Of a stretch of 64,000 nt of DNA, positions 1-11,983 are shown piece after piece (position 1 is the stretch's first letter; the number at the start of each line of letters is the position of its first letter). Source of the DNA: Phylloscopus collybita (lineage: Eukaryota > Chordata > Aves > Passeriformes > Phylloscopidae); the NCBI GenBank assembly GCA_027886175.1, contig JAJNNQ010000011.1, positions 3,100,001 through 3,164,000 of the forward strand, written 5' to 3'. Both the position numbers and the translations under genes were made by a program. The notes beneath the pieces are model-generated. The model saw only the letters and a program-made list of their open reading frames with translations, was not told the DNA's origin and did not search any database.

Positions 1-283
1 AAAGTCAACAAATCTGCTCTCCCCAAGGAATTCCCAGTGCCAGTCTGTGTCCTGATGGATGTTCCTGCCCCTGCGTTCATCCAGGTGCCCACGGGGAGAC
101 AGGAAATTGTGGAGTCCCCCCAGCCAGGTGTCTTCCCAACAGGAATAACCAGGACCATGGATCACCAGGGCTCTGCCCAACGCGGGTCACTGGGGATCAT
201 CCAACGCCGATCCTCCCACGGGGGATGGAGCTGGAGCAGCGCACGAAGCTCTTCCCGCTCTCAGGGCACTCCCAGGGCTTCCC
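1..283 (-). other. 3' UTR of zinc-finger gene unit 1, with a fossil finger
   Basis: This stretch lies downstream of the stop codon of the minus-strand zinc-finger gene and is shared with the 3' flanks of the other two units (17,086-17,400 plus and 29,172-29,437 minus). Just past the stop it still reads as part of another finger (CPESGKSF-like in the plus-strand copy), so the ancestral array was longer. No AATAAA is visible before the window edge; the matching signal in unit 2 lies about 480 bp beyond its stop, outside this copy's range. Confidence 0.7.
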
Positions 284-1084
<801 letters not shown>

Positions 1085-1265
1085 TTAGGCTGGGGGTTCC
1101 TCCTTGCCCAAGTCCATCTCAAAAAATCATTGGGCACCTTGTGTCTGTAAGAACCTCCAAAATACAAAGATTCAGCCCAAAAGTCCTCCAAATATCAAGA
1201 CACAGATCAAAAACTCCCCAAATAACAAGACTCAGCCAAAACCTCTTCTAAATCAAAAGGACTTC

Positions 1266-1540
1266 CTGTAAAAAGGGACATGAAAGGAAGAGGAAAGTGT
1301 CTTTACAAACAGATGCTGGGAATCTGCTTAGAGATAGGGCCAGGCACTTGGACATAAGGAAGGGACAGAAGAAGCCCTCAGTTCCAGAAAATGTTATTCA
1401 CTGACCACACAGACTGCTGCTCAGCCAAGGTCCTGCTACATTCGTGAACTTCGAGGAGAAGAAGAACAAAGACTGAACAGAGCTGTGAATATCCCTACCC
1501 AGATAGAAGTGGGGTGCATATTAAGGGGGTACAATCAAGA
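1266..1540 (+). repeat. 5' LTR relic of provirus A
   Basis: Begins TGTAAAAAGGGACATG and matches the unit 2 copy (reverse complement, up to 16,020) and, from about 1310 on, the 3' LTR at 6036-6465. The R/U5 part with the poly(A) signal is missing here; similarity ends near the GTGCATATTAA stretch. Confidence 0.6.
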
Positions 1541-2022
1541 GACTGAACACAAGCAAGAGATCAGGGCGGTCTGGGAAGAGTCAGCAGGGAGAGAGCACTG
1601 AAAATCTCATCAGGGAGGACACTGGGATCTTCAGGGAGGAAACATGGCAGGGCACCCATGCAGGGTGGAAAAGGGAAAGCCAGGAAGGGGTCCCAGCAAA
1701 AGGGATGATGATCCCAAAATATCTCTGAAGCGTCCCTTGGGAGAATGTTGAGCCCGTTTGCACATTCTCCCAGAGGTAATTAAGGACATGGACATCCAGG
1801 GGGGCAATTAGGGAAGTCAAGAAGGGATTTGGACAACAGGGGATGGATGCTGTTGGTGTGCTGGGAAGGGAAAGGGTGAAGGGCAGTGTGCAGAAATATG
1901 GTGAAGGAAAGAAGCAGCAGCAGGAATCGCTGTGGGAAGTAAAAGGATGATGGAAAAGAGGAAGAAGACGGGAAATGTGGATTCTACTTGGAAGGATCGA
2001 AATTATCCTTGAATGACTTTGC
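1541..2022 (+). other. Provirus A leader/gag region, unreadable
   Basis: Purine-rich sequence between the LTR relic and the first readable gag fragment. No frame longer than about 80 codons runs in the proviral sense, and I recognise no motif. By position it should be leader, matrix and capsid. Confidence 0.3.
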
Positions 2023-2490
2023 TTGGGTCCCTGCAGAAATGAATGGTTTTGCAGAAAGCTCAGCAGCTGTCAGAGGATGAGCACCCACAGGCACTCAGGG
2101 GGGCTGCAGGAGGGGCAGAAGAAGCCCCTGCAGCACTTGGTCACAAAGGCACAGCAGGGGAAGTTAAGAAGGGAGGAGGAAAAGGCCAAGGGGAAGGCAA
2201 AGGCCATGGCAGAGTTTCTACAGCCCCTGAGGGATCAAGCCCAGGGCCCAAGGGGGCCCCAGCACCCAGGGCACCGGCTCGGCCACAAGGACCTGGCAGA
2301 GGCATTGCCCTCCTGGGCAGGGGAGAGCCCACCCAAACAGCCCCTGGCAAGGAATCAGGCTGCCAGCTGCAGGCCACAAGGACACTGCAAGCACAGACAG
2401 CAGCACCCTCACCAGCAGCAAGTCCACCCCTGCAGGGACATGGACTGGGAGGGGTGGCAGAGCTCCCATCACACCAGGGACCCACCGCAC
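2023..2490 (+). pseudogene. gag 3' relic (nucleocapsid region) of provirus A
   Basis: A Lys/Arg/Gln-rich reading frame, with a knuckle-like remnant (RNQAASCRPQGHCKHRQQ) where a C-C-H-C nucleocapsid motif would be; the first cysteine is lost. The protease relic follows directly in the same frame, the usual gammaretroviral gag-pro order. The same segment occurs at about 15,270-15,560 (minus). Confidence 0.5.
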
Positions 2491-2499
2491 TGGAGCCCT

Positions 2500-2822
2500 G
2501 GAGAACATTCAGGGTGGCTCTGCATCGACAGGAGGCCTTTCCTCACAGACACAGGGGCCTCTCCATCCACTCTCAATCTCACATCTAAGGGGGAAAAGGC
2601 CAAAAATTTCTTTGATTATTCAGGAGGTAAGTGGGAAAGATGAGCAGCTGTGTTTTATTCAACCTCTATTAGCAGATGTGGGGATGGAAATGCAGGAATT
2701 TACAATTGCTTCTAAATGTGATTGTCATTGACTGGGAAGGGATTTGTTGGCTAAATTAGGAATGCAAATTAATATTGTCAAAGGTGATACACAGGCTAGT
2801 TCTCCTGTACCTTGGTGACAAA
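2500..2822 (+). pseudogene. Retroviral protease relic of provirus A
   Basis: Shows the aspartic-protease active-site motif FLTDTGAS (catalytic Asp codon at 2548-2550). A frameshifted continuation at about 2705-2800 reads like the flap/C-terminal end (HLLGRDLLAKLGMQI in the minus-strand copy at 15,028-15,240). Several breaks make it non-functional. Confidence 0.7.
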
Positions 2823-3860
2823 TGTCTGGCAAGGCCTGGGCTGAAGTGAACCCAGAAGTGTGGGCAGCCCCAGGGAAATTGGGAAAATCAGATCCCCAGC
2901 CTCTCCAAATTCTTCTGAAGCAGCCAGGACAAGTGGGGTCTAAAAGCAATCCCCTCTTCCCAGGGAGGGAAGGAAGGGCTCACAGCCTGGTGTTGAGCCC
3001 CTGGGAAAGGCTGGGCTTTTGGAGCCAGGGGTCTCTCCCTGTAATGCTCCTGTGCTGCCAGCCAAGAAATCAGATGGAATCCACAGAATGGTGCAGGACC
3101 TAAGAACAATAAACGAGATTCTGACACCCAGGCACCCCACAGTCTCAGATCCTGACACCATCTGGAACCAGGTTCCCTCCTCACACTGCTCCCATTCTGC
3201 CCTTGATGGAAAAGATGCTTTCTGGGGATGCCCACTCACACAGGATGGTGAACAGGGTTTGGCCTTGGAGTGGGAACAAGAGGGAGAAGGGAAAATGGGA
3301 AAGACATGGACGGTCCTGCTGCAGGGATGCAGGGAAGCACCAGCCTGATTGGGGCAAGCCTTGCAGAAAACATCAAAAGAATTCACCTCACCCCCAAGGA
3401 TTGGGTTAATGCAGAGTGTGGGTGACTCCAGCTCCAAGCAGGAGGACAATAAGAAATGGTAGAAGAAGCCTCTGTGAAATGGCTCAGTTTAAAGGGTAAA
3501 AAGCATCTTGGAGTATTTGAAAAAAAACCTCACAAATGGTGGAGAAAAAGATTAAATATTTGGGACATATTTCGACTGAAGGTTTGTGGTGAATTGACCC
3601 AGAGAGGGTCCAAAGAATCTCAGAAGTAACCTTACCCAGGACTAAAGAGGAGCTGTGACAGTTCTGAGGATTAACAGGGAATTGCAGGACCTGCACTGAG
3701 GATTCTCTGCTCCAGCCAGAACATTGTGTGACTTTGTAACCCCAGACAGCCTCAGTGTTATGGGATGGACACGAGAAAGAGAACAAAGCTGGAGAAAATA
3801 AAAACCCCAAATGATTGATGCCCCAGCCATGGCTCTCCCAGGCTCAGCAAAGGAACTGGA
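2823..3860 (+). pseudogene. Reverse transcriptase relic of provirus A
   Basis: Frame 3019-3348 reads as the RT fingers (PVLPAKKSDGIHRMVQDLRT, then DGKDAFWG where the first catalytic Asp lies). Further on, 3480-3720 resembles the thumb, and 3811-3870 shows a connection-like DAPAMALPGS. The YxDD core is not found and several stops interrupt it. The gammaretroviral style of the fingers is the basis for calling the element class I. Confidence 0.75.
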
Positions 3861-5280
3861 ATTGCCTGGGAATGTCAAACAGGCCACGGCTGAGCCTGCA
3901 CTGAAGGCAAGGGAGCAGCAGCCAGGGCTCCACAGCGGGGGAAGCCCCTGTGCCTGCCCACAGATCCTCTGCTGGAATGCTCTGCCTGGGCACCCTCCCT
4001 TGGCATCTCCAGGCACTGCGGGCCAATCCTTGCTGCCACTGCTGCAGCTTCAGGGCTTTCTGTGCCTGCACTGCCACAGGGGCTGGGGAGACACCGGGAG
4101 AATTCCACTCTGGGCCTCAGCCACACTCACACTCTGGGCTGGCTGGGCTTAGATGGGTGGAAAAGAGACCGACTTTAAAATTGGTTTTTATTTCATTTCT
4201 CCACTCAGCCTCGGTTGGCCTTTGCCCCAGGAAAGGAATTTTAAAGGTTTTATTTGAAGGGATGTTACAGCACTCAGCAGAGATGAGTTGAACATCTCAC
4301 CAGACTGGGAAGAGCCCAAAAGATCCCCACAGAGAGAACGACCATCAACAAAACATCAACGCCCATCAGCAACCAGCAACCAACACCCAGCCCAGACACT
4401 GCCCCTGGAAGAGCTGCAGACACCTGGGCTGGAAAAGGCTGAGAAGGAATTCCAGCAGTGCAGACCTGATTAACATCAGAGGCAAAGGAATCTGCGTCCA
4501 ACAGGAAATCAAATCCTGAGACCTCAGCAACTTGGAAGCAATGAACATCAAACCAAGGGATTTCTATGGGTTCAGACTGTAAAAACTTTAGGAAAAATCC
4601 AATAAAGCTCACATGGCATGGAATTATTTTCTCTGCACACCGGGCTATGTGTCGGTGAAATGATTTCTGTTGCACATCCTGGCCAGAATCAAGTAATGCC
4701 TTGACTCTCTAACACTGAAGATATTGTTGGAGAGTTTTGGGTTTTCCCACAGTTTCAGTGACAAGATTACCATTAGATAATTTTTTCCAATAATTCTACT
4801 TTTATATTGTCAGTACGTTTGGGCCAGGGGTGTGGGAATCAATTTGTAGTCTTAGGAGAAAAAAATAGAAAAGCCTTGATTGCTTTGGAGTGTTTTTTTT
4901 GTGTTTTGTGTGTGGCTGTCAGTGATCACAAAATTTTGGGGTTTCACTCTTTCAAAGTTTCTCTTTAAACTGCATTTTGCTAAACCAGAAGAGCTTTAAA
5001 GGTAGACACTTTAACGCATAAACATTTAATAAAATATTGTTTAAAAGTAAAGAAAAGTAGAAAAAAAAATGGAAATTGTTGGGGGGCACATGTGAGTTAT
5101 TCAGTGGCTGCCCTGGAAGAGAAGCTCCAGTTCCAGGCAGGCAGGAGAGGAGCTTTAGAAATGCAAATTAACCCGGCTGGGGAAAAGTGTGGACAATGCA
5201 CCAGGGGCTCCTTGCCTGGGGCAGGAATTGGGCTGATTCCCTCTGTCCCTCAGCCCAAGCTCTGCCTGCTTGCACAGATG
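3861..5280 (+). other. Provirus A, pol 3' to env region, unassigned
   Basis: Shared with the inverted copy (about 12,130-13,522). From 4600 on it is also shared with the third copy (31,660-32,400). No RNase H, integrase or envelope SU motif could be read. AT-rich from about 4700 to 5080. It is assigned to the provirus only because it lies between RT and TM in all copies. Confidence 0.45.
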
Positions 5281-5315
5281 GAATTGGCACAGCTAAAGGC
5301 AGAGCCCAGAGTGAG

Positions 5316-5775
5316 GATCTCTGACTCTGCAACAGAAATTGGTTCAGCTGCAAAGGGAAACAGCAAAGGGAAAATGTTGAGAAAGCTTCACTAAAATAAG
5401 TGGGAGGCAATCACCCCTCTCCCCACTCCAACATGTGCTGTCCCTGTCTGTGTCACACAGGGAGCATCAGAGCACTGGGGGGATTCTGCTGCCACAAGTT
5501 CAGAGAAATCAGTTGGGAATCCAAGAATGTGATGATTTAATTACAGATCTCTGACTCTGCAACAGAAATTGGTTCAGCTGCAAAGGGAAACAGCAAAGGG
5601 AAAATGTTGAGAAAGCTTCACTAAAATAAGTGGGAGGCAATCACCCCTCTCCCCACTCCAACATGTGCTGTCCCTGTCTGTGTCACACAGGGAGCATCAG
5701 AGCACTGGGGGGATTCTGCTGCCACAAGTTCAGAGAAATCAGTTGGGAATCCAAGAATGTGATGATTTAATTACA
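5316..5775 (+). repeat. 230-bp tandem duplication, two units
   Basis: Unit 5316-5545 is followed at once by 5546-5775, and by eye the two are identical. The unit ends inside the start of the envelope TM relic (TTAATTACA), and the following AGATCT is where the repeat restarts. Provirus copies B and C have only one unit, so the duplication is private to this copy and recent. Confidence 0.9.
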
Positions 5776-5960
5776 GAAAAGAGACAAATTGATGCAGCCC
5801 TGGCTGGAGGTAGCACCCAAAAATGGGGAAAAGATGAAACGGCCACCAGAACAAATCCCACAACACCACGGAGCAGCCCCTGGGAACGCCAAAGAATTCA
5901 GATCAGGAGCCAGAGAACCCGGTGAGCATTCCAATGGCATAACTGAAATGGACACAAAAG
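5665..5960 (+). pseudogene. Envelope TM relic of provirus A
   Basis: The reading frame contains KRQIDAALAGGSTQKWGKDE, matching the frames at 11,546-11,983 (minus) and 32,631-32,870 (plus) that run into the TM heptad region. It is broken by a frameshift near 5840 and truncated about 100 bp later, so most of the ectodomain is missing. Identification as TM rests on the longer copy B. Confidence 0.55.
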
Positions 5961-6035
5961 CACAGGGAATAAAGTCACTGAGAATAATCCAAAAACCAAA
6001 GAGGAACCAGGAAGCAAAAACAGAGTCAATGAGAG

Positions 6036-6465
6036 AATCTGCTTGGAGGTAGGACCAGGGACTTGGAGATAAGGAAGGAAAGGAGAAACCGTCAGTTTCA
6101 GAAAATGTTACTCATTGACACGGACTGCTGCTCAGCCAAGGTCCTGCTGAATTCCTGAACATGGAGAAGAAGAACAAAGTCTGAAGAGAGCCAGGAATAT
6201 CGGATGTTATACAAAAGGGGGGTGCATATTAACGAGGACATGCAGCAGGCGGATCGGGAAGGCTGAACTTTCCAAGGACCTTCGCCAGCGGGCAAAGGGA
6301 GAGGGAGATGCAGAAGGGAAAATCAGGATAAAAAGGAGGCTGCGAACTACAACAATTGGAGAGACCGCATGGCAAATGCCGCATGGCCTCTCCCTTTGTT
6401 CATGAATAAAGTCACTTTTACAGGACTCCTCTGGCTCCTTCGGGCACAGAAACCTCTGGCGATGC
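6036..6465 (+). repeat. 3' LTR of provirus A
   Basis: Contains a TATA-like GATAAAAAGG at 6327-6336 and AATAAA at 6405-6410, about 75 bp apart, as in a retroviral U3-R boundary. It is nearly identical to 10,035-10,440 (minus). The right end merges into the CpG promoter near 6465. Its transcription would run away from the provirus toward the promoter of unit 1. Confidence 0.7.
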
Positions 6466-7140
6466 CAATTTTCCCGCTCAGGCCCGGGGACAGCGCAGCA
6501 CCTCCGTCCTACCCACAGGAACCGGGACGAGCCAGCGCTGCTCCGGCCCCGGCTCCTGCCCAGGCACCCGCGGGAAGGAGACCGCGGGCAGCCGCTCCCG
6601 CAGCGCCCTCAGGGCACGGGGAACACGGCGCGGACACGGCACAACCCAGCCACAGCCAGAGCCCCCTGCCGCCCCCTCCGCCCGCAGCCAGCCCCGAGCC
6701 CCGGCACAACCCAGCGCGGCTCCCACCTGCGCCGGGGCCGCCTCCCCGGGCTCCGGCCGCTGCCGCCGCTCCCGGGCCCGCACTGAGGAGCCGAAAATGG
6801 CGCCGCTCCTACGGCACGACCGCGCTCTGCCCGCTCTGCCCAATCACCGTGCAGCGAGAGCCAGAAGTGACGGCACCATCAGCCAATGGCAGCGAGGCAG
6901 GGGCGGGCTCTGCACACGGCCCAGCCTTGCCCGCGCTCTCAGGCCCCGCCCCCGGGCTGTCTGAGGGCAAAGCCGCAGATGAGGAACAGCCCTGGGACGG
7001 GCCCGGGCCCGAGGCGGGATGGAGCTGAAAACACAAACAAAGTTCTCCGCACCTCCCGCACCGCCTTGCCCAGCCCTGCCTGCTGGGTGCCTCCGACTCA
7101 GCGGGAAGCCCTGAAGCCCCACTTCTCCTACCCCTAATTA
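6466..7140. promoter_or_regulatory. CpG-island promoter of ZNF unit 1, with non-coding exon 1
   Basis: Dense CpG with CCAAT motifs near 6840 and 6883-6887, and GC boxes near 6899-6907 and 6940-6950. On the minus strand a splice donor GGCGCAG/GTGGGAG leaves an exon whose inner edge is 6727; this should splice to the terminal exon ending at 1051. Motifs on both strands suggest divergent activity. Near-identical islands occur at 9.7-10.0 kb and 32.9-33.5 kb. Start sites are inferred. Confidence 0.7.
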
Positions 7141-7789
7141 GGAGCATCAGTTCGTCACTTTGATTTCCCCGAAAAAGGGAAAACTGCCCCAAACCCCTTC
7201 GGCTGAGTGAAGGAGGGCAGAGATTTCTGGCAGAAAACTCCCAGAGTCGTTTTTCCCCGCGTTGGGAGGAACAAAGCCAACCCAAGTGAGGTAGGGCCCC
7301 CCAGCTGAAGCCCTCGCTGGCTGCTCCAGGCTGGACGGGCGGGCTGGGAGCGCTGGGAAGGGGCCCCGGCTCGGGACGGAGCCCCCGGGGCAGCCCCACG
7401 GCCCCCACGGCAGCTCCAAGGCTCCGCCAGCCGGGATGGAACGGGGCAGGGGGAGCAGGGCAAGGGACGGGGCTGCCGGCGCCGAGGGAACACCAGGGGA
7501 CACCGGGGGCACTGCACAGGCATTTAATGCGAAAGATAAAATCATAACGGAGACAAAAGCAACAGCAACTGTGGCACCACAGCACAGCGCCACACAAGGA
7601 CATGTCCCGTTCCAGTGGGGTGACAGTGGCCCCGTGCCAGGCACTCAGCAAAGCCGCTCAGGCACTGCCCTCCACAGCCGCCCAGGGAAGAGGAAATGTC
7701 ACCAACGATTCAGGAGCTGACCTATGGATCGGGAGAGATCCCTCAGCAAAGAACACCATCACAGGCGAAAGAGGCTTGAAACTGGAGAT
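7141..7789. other. Intergenic, GC-rich then unique sequence
   Basis: CpG-rich to about 7510. The segment 7660-7760 repeats 8650-8750 loosely; both contain GGATCGGGAGAGATCC. No credible exon on either strand. The long minus-strand frames here are composition artefacts of high GC. Confidence 0.5.
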
Positions 7790-8282
7790 ATGAATTGAGT
7801 TTATTCCTAACAATCTCGGATCAGGATAACGAGAAGTAAAAGAATACCCTCAAAACCACCTTCCTCCCAATCCTTCCAGCTCTACCTCCTGTCCTGGCAG
7901 TTCAGGGGAACAGGGAGTGGGGGCCATGGTCAGTTCATCCCCCGTGGCTTCTCCTGCTGCTCAGGGACAGGAGTCATTCTGCTGCTGCATTCTGGGGTCT
8001 CTCCCACAGAAGAGTTCTCCAGAAACTTCCCCACCCTGAGTCTATCCCAGGGGAAACAGCTCCCCTCAAAGTGCCACGGGCTCAGTCCTTCAAGGACAGG
8101 CTGCTCCAGTGGGTGCCCCTCTGTCTACAGGGTCACGGGCTCCTCTCAGACATCCCCCTGCTCCAGCTTGGGCTCCTCCAGGTGCTGTGGGTGGATCTCT
8201 GCATCCTCACGGACATCCAGGGGCTGCAGGGGAATCTCTGCATCCCCACAGATCTCTGCACCCAGTGTCCCCATCTTTGGAG
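7790..8282 (-). other. 3' UTR of the degenerate zinc-finger gene
   Basis: Lies downstream of the stop on the minus strand. An AATAAA (minus) is at about 7799-7804 (TTTATT on plus), a plausible poly(A) signal. Confidence 0.4.
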
Positions 8283-9367
8283 CTACCAGCAATTGGATCT
8301 GCCAGACATGGAGGAGCTCTCACCACCTTCTCTCAGAATCCACCCCGTAGCATGGCCACCACCAACACCAGGCTGTGCCAACCCAATAGAGCCCCCAAAA
8401 TGGGCTCCTAGATAATCAAAAGCTCTGGTGCATTCCAAAATGGGGATGGAGATGTCTCGGGGCTCAGGTGTGCCCAAAAATGAGGCCCCAGCTGAGGACG
8501 TTCTCTGCTTGGCTGAGCGCTGCCTGAGGGCTGGGGCTGCAGCAAGGGGGGGACACCCTCCAGCGGGGATGTCCCACAGACACGGGACCCCCAGAAGCCC
8601 CTCGGAACCCCTGGGGCTGGGCTGGCCCTGCCTGGATGCCTGGGAGCCACCAAAACTGTTCTGTCCCTGCCCTCTGCAGCTGCACAGGGAGAGGAAATAA
8701 AAGGGAAGGCCCAGGAGCTGAGAGAAGGATCGGGAGAGATCCTTCCCCGAGCAGCAGCACAGGGACAAGAGACCCAGCCCGGTGTAGTGGTTTTGGATGT
8801 GCTCCTGTGCCTTCAGGTGGGAGTTCTGGCTGAAGCCCTCCCCACATTCCCCACATTTGCAGGGCTTTTCCCCGGTGTGGATCCAGCGCTGCTGGATCAG
8901 GCTGGAACTCTCCCTGAAGCTCTTCCCACATTCCCCAAGCTCACCGGCCTTTTCCACTCTGCGGATGCTCTGGTGCCAGGTAAGGCTGGAATTCTCCCTG
9001 AAGCTCTTTCCACACCCCCCACACTTGCAGGGCCTCTCCTCAGTGTGGCTCTGGCGGTGACTGATGAGGCTGGAGCTCCGGCTGAAGCCCTTCCCACATC
9101 CCAAGCACTTGTGGGGCTTCTCCCCGCCCTGAGGCTTCTCCACCAGCTCTGAGCTCCGGCTGGATCTGCGGCTGCCTTCCCAGCACAGGAAGGGCTTTTC
9201 CTCCTCGCAGCTCCCCGGGCTGGGTTTACAGCCCCACCTCCTGCACCTCCGGGGCTTTTCCTCCCCATGGCATCGTCCCTGTGCAGTGGGGCTGCTCCAA
9301 ACAGCCTCTCCCACAAGGTTCTCTGGCAGGGCTTTGTTCTCCCCGGGCTCCATCTGCACCTCAGCGC
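8283..9367 (-). CDS. Degenerate C2H2 zinc-finger protein, terminal exon
   Basis: The exon edge at 9367 follows a long pyrimidine tract and CCCTCAG on the minus strand. The first ATG at 9353 (MEPGENKALPENLVGEAVWS) gives 356 residues. The leader resembles the other units ([20 protein letters not shown]). Of four finger positions only the first (CLGCGKGFSRSSSLISHRQSH) keeps all ligands. The second has lost its last His (HQSIRR), the third has Leu for the first Cys and Gln for the first His, and the fourth ends abnormally. After it the frame runs about 165 residues of non-finger, UTR-like sequence because the usual stop is gone. The frame itself is open, so this is either a decaying gene or a diverged protein with one working finger. 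It shares a divergent promoter (9540-9770) with unit 2. Confidence 0.6.
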
Positions 9368-9539
9368 CTGAGGGAGGAGGGAAAAGGAGAGGAAGAGACA
9401 GCGAGAAGGGAAAGGACAGAAGGAGAGGAAGGAGCAAGAAGAAACAAGGGAGGAAACAGAAGAAGATGAAGGAACGAGGCAGGGCGAAGGACAGAATGAG
9501 GAGAGGAAAGAGGGCGGAGGAGAGGATGGGATTTGCCTC

Positions 9540-10030
9540 CGTGCCCGAAGGAAGGGAAAGGAGATCCCGGCACAGAGACTCTGCCAATGGCGGCTGGGGG
9601 CTGTGCTTCTCGCCGCGCTGCCCAATCAGCGCACGAGTAACAAGAGTGACGGCAGATCCAGCCAATCACGAGGAGTGGCGGGCTCTGCTGCACTGCACGG
9701 ACTCGCCTCCATTTCGCTGACTCCGGCATTGCTCGGAAACCTCGGCTGAGGAGCGGCCCCGGCGCAGGTGGGAGCCGCGCTGGGTTGTGCCGGGGCTCGG
9801 GGCTGGCTGCGGGCGGAGGGGGCGGCAGGGGGCTCTGGCTGTGGCTGGGTTGTGCCGTGTCCGCGCCGTGTTCCCCGTGGCCTGAGGGCGCTGCGGGAGC
9901 GGCTGCCCGCGGTCTCCTTCCCGCGGGTGCCTGGGCAGGAGCCGGGGCCGGAGCAGCGCTGGCTCGTCCCGGTTCCTGTGGGTAGGACGGAGGCGCTGCG
10001 CTGTCCCCGGGCCTGAGCGGGAAAATTGGC
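9540..10030. promoter_or_regulatory. Divergent CpG promoter between degenerate ZNF and ZNF unit 2, with exon 1 of unit 2
   Basis: CCAAT motifs lie at about 9590, 9626 and 9662. A non-coding first exon for the plus-strand gene ends at 9767 with donor GGCGCAG/GTGGGAG. From about 9745 to 10,030 it is the reverse complement of the unit 1 island at 6466-6750, with almost no differences seen. The minus-strand gene starts from the other side of the same block. Confidence 0.65.
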
Positions 10031-10034
10031 ATCG

Positions 10035-10440
10035 CCAGAGGTTTCTGTGCCCGAAGGAGCCAGAGGAGTCCTGTAAAAGTGACTTTATTCATGAACAAAG
10101 GGAGAGGCCATGCGGCATTTGCCATGCGGTCTCTCCAATTGTTGTAGTTCGCAGCCTCCTTTTTATCCTGATTTTCCCTTCTGCATCTCCCTCTCCCTTT
10201 GCCCAGTGGCGAAGGTCCTTGGAAAGTTCAGCCTTCCCGATCCGCCTGCTGCATGTCCTCGTTAATATGCACCCCCCTTTTGAATAACATCCGATATTCC
10301 TGGCTCTGTTCAGTCTTTGTTCTTCTTCTCCGTGTTCAGGAATTCAGCAGGACCTTGGCTGAGCAGCAGTCCCTGTCAATGAGTAACATTTTCTGAAACT
10401 GATGAGTTTCTTTCATTCCTTCCTTATCTCCAAGTCCCCG
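10035..10440 (-). repeat. 3' LTR of provirus B
   Basis: Reverse complement of 6036-6465 with few differences. The minus strand carries AATAAA (TTTATT at about 10,084 on plus) and a TATA-like GGATAAAAAGG near 10,165. Confidence 0.7.
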
Positions 10441-11219
10441 TCCCTCTCTCCGAGCAGATTTCAGTCACTGACTCTGTTTTTGCTTCCTGGTTCCTCTTTG
10501 GTTTTGGGATTGTTCTCAGTGATCTCAATTTTGAGAAAAACGAAAATTCAATCTTAGAATATTTTCCAAAAGTGTTACTGGCCATCAGCCAAGGAACACC
10601 CTGCACATTAATGCAGACTTATCTCTGTGCTCTTCCTTTACTGAGGTACATACATATTGATGAGTTTCATGTGCTGTTCAAACATTCCTGGCAGCTTTTG
10701 ATGTTATAGAAACTTTTCTTTGTTTTAGTTTTCTGCTCTGGCTTATCTACATCACATCCTGCAGATCAGGCCAATCTCTTTTATTTCTTCTTGTGGCCTC
10801 ATCCTGTTGTTTCCCACTTCCCAGAGAGCGAACAGTTCACAAACTCTTCTCTCATTCTTCTCTGCTGCTCTGGTTTGTGTGGCCCTTATCTCATCCCTTG
10901 GAGAGGTCAGTCAGCAGCTGTGGGAAACAACCTGAGTGCTTTATACACTTCTCTGGGTTACACACAAGTATTGGACCATTTTCTATTTTGCCCAGGCCTA
11001 CAGTACAATACATTCATCCCATGATCAGTTCTAGAAGCTGTCAGGTGTCTACATCAACATCAAATACTCATCCCACTGCTGCTTCCATGAGTTACACGGT
11101 GCAGACTTCAAATGAGCAATGAGGTTAAATGAGCAAGAAGCTCAAAGGGATTCTACACTGCACTGTGCTTACAATCAATAACCACAGATAAAGACCAGCA
11201 CACAAATGTGAAAGCCAAT

Positions 11220-11983
11220 ATTCTGGGGTCATTTTCCACAATTCCCTGTCCTTTTGTAGCCCTTTGTGGCTCAGGAGGCCTGGCTGCCACCTGCATCCCC
11301 TTGCTCAGCTGCTGAATGAGCTGCACTCAGCAAGGTGTCCTGCATGGCCCAAAGATGAGAGTTGCTGTAGCACAGAAGAGGAGGAAGAGCATTCGTTTAA
11401 CCCCTGGTGTGCCAGGGAACCCCGAAACCGTGTCCCATTCCCATCCTTTCCACTTTTGGGCCGGAACATGAGCTGCTTTCTTATTTCCTTTTTTCTCTGT
11501 TTCACCACTTTCCCGTTGTCATCTCTTTGCCAACAGCATCTTGAGTCATTTAATTTTCCACACTGTGCTCCTCCTCCTGCTCATGGATAATCTGATCCCA
11601 TCCCACGGTGAAATGTTGTGCTCTTGGTTTGAGTGGGTTGGTGGGCCAGACTGAGGGGCTGGATCTGTCTGCTTGGTTCTTATTTGGAGGACAGCTTGTA
11701 ATCTAATGATGCCATTGAAATGATCAGTGGGTTCTCTGGCTCCTGATATGAATTTGTTGGGGTTCCCAGGGGCTGCTCCGTGGTGTTGTGGGATTTGTTC
11801 TGGTGGCCGTTCATCTTTTCCCCATTTTTGGGTGCTTCCTCCAGCCAGGGATGCATCAATTTGTCTCTTTTCTGTAGTTAAAACATCACATTCTTGGATT
11901 CCCAACTGATTTCTCTGAACTTGTGGCAGCAGAAACACTCCAGTGCTCTGATGCTCCCTGTGTGACACAGACAGGGACAGCAC
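11220..11983 (-). pseudogene. Envelope TM relic of provirus B
   Basis: The longest TM remnant in the window. On the minus strand it runs from KRQIDASLAGGSTQKWGKDE through a heptad-like IIRLQAVLQIRT segment. After a frame change it reaches a cysteine cluster near 11,545 (DSRCCWQRDDNGKVVKQRKK), the place of the disulfide-loop motif of gammaretroviral TM. Frameshifts and stops interrupt it, so it encodes no envelope protein. Confidence 0.6.

Larger units (their letters stand above)
1266..6465 (+). mobile_element. Gammaretrovirus-like (class I) provirus A, decayed, in ZNF unit 1 intron
   Basis: An old provirus lies in antisense inside the intron of zinc-finger unit 1. Parts recognised in order are a 5' LTR relic, a gag 3' relic, protease, reverse transcriptase with its thumb/connection, a poorly readable stretch, an envelope TM relic and a 3' LTR with TATA and AATAAA. 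Every frame is broken by stops and shifts, so no protein is made. Copies of the same insertion sit at about 10.0-16.0 kb (inverted) and 30.4-32.9 kb, each with different deletions, so one insertion was later duplicated with its host gene. The left edge is TGTAAAAAGG at 1266; the right edge is approximate. Confidence 0.8.

Noticed and set aside
6369..7028. 219-codon plus-strand frame with a Pro/Ala-rich protein, repeated at 9,361-10,125
   Set aside because: It runs across a retroviral LTR into a CpG promoter with no splice or initiation logic. The copy exists because the whole block is duplicated.
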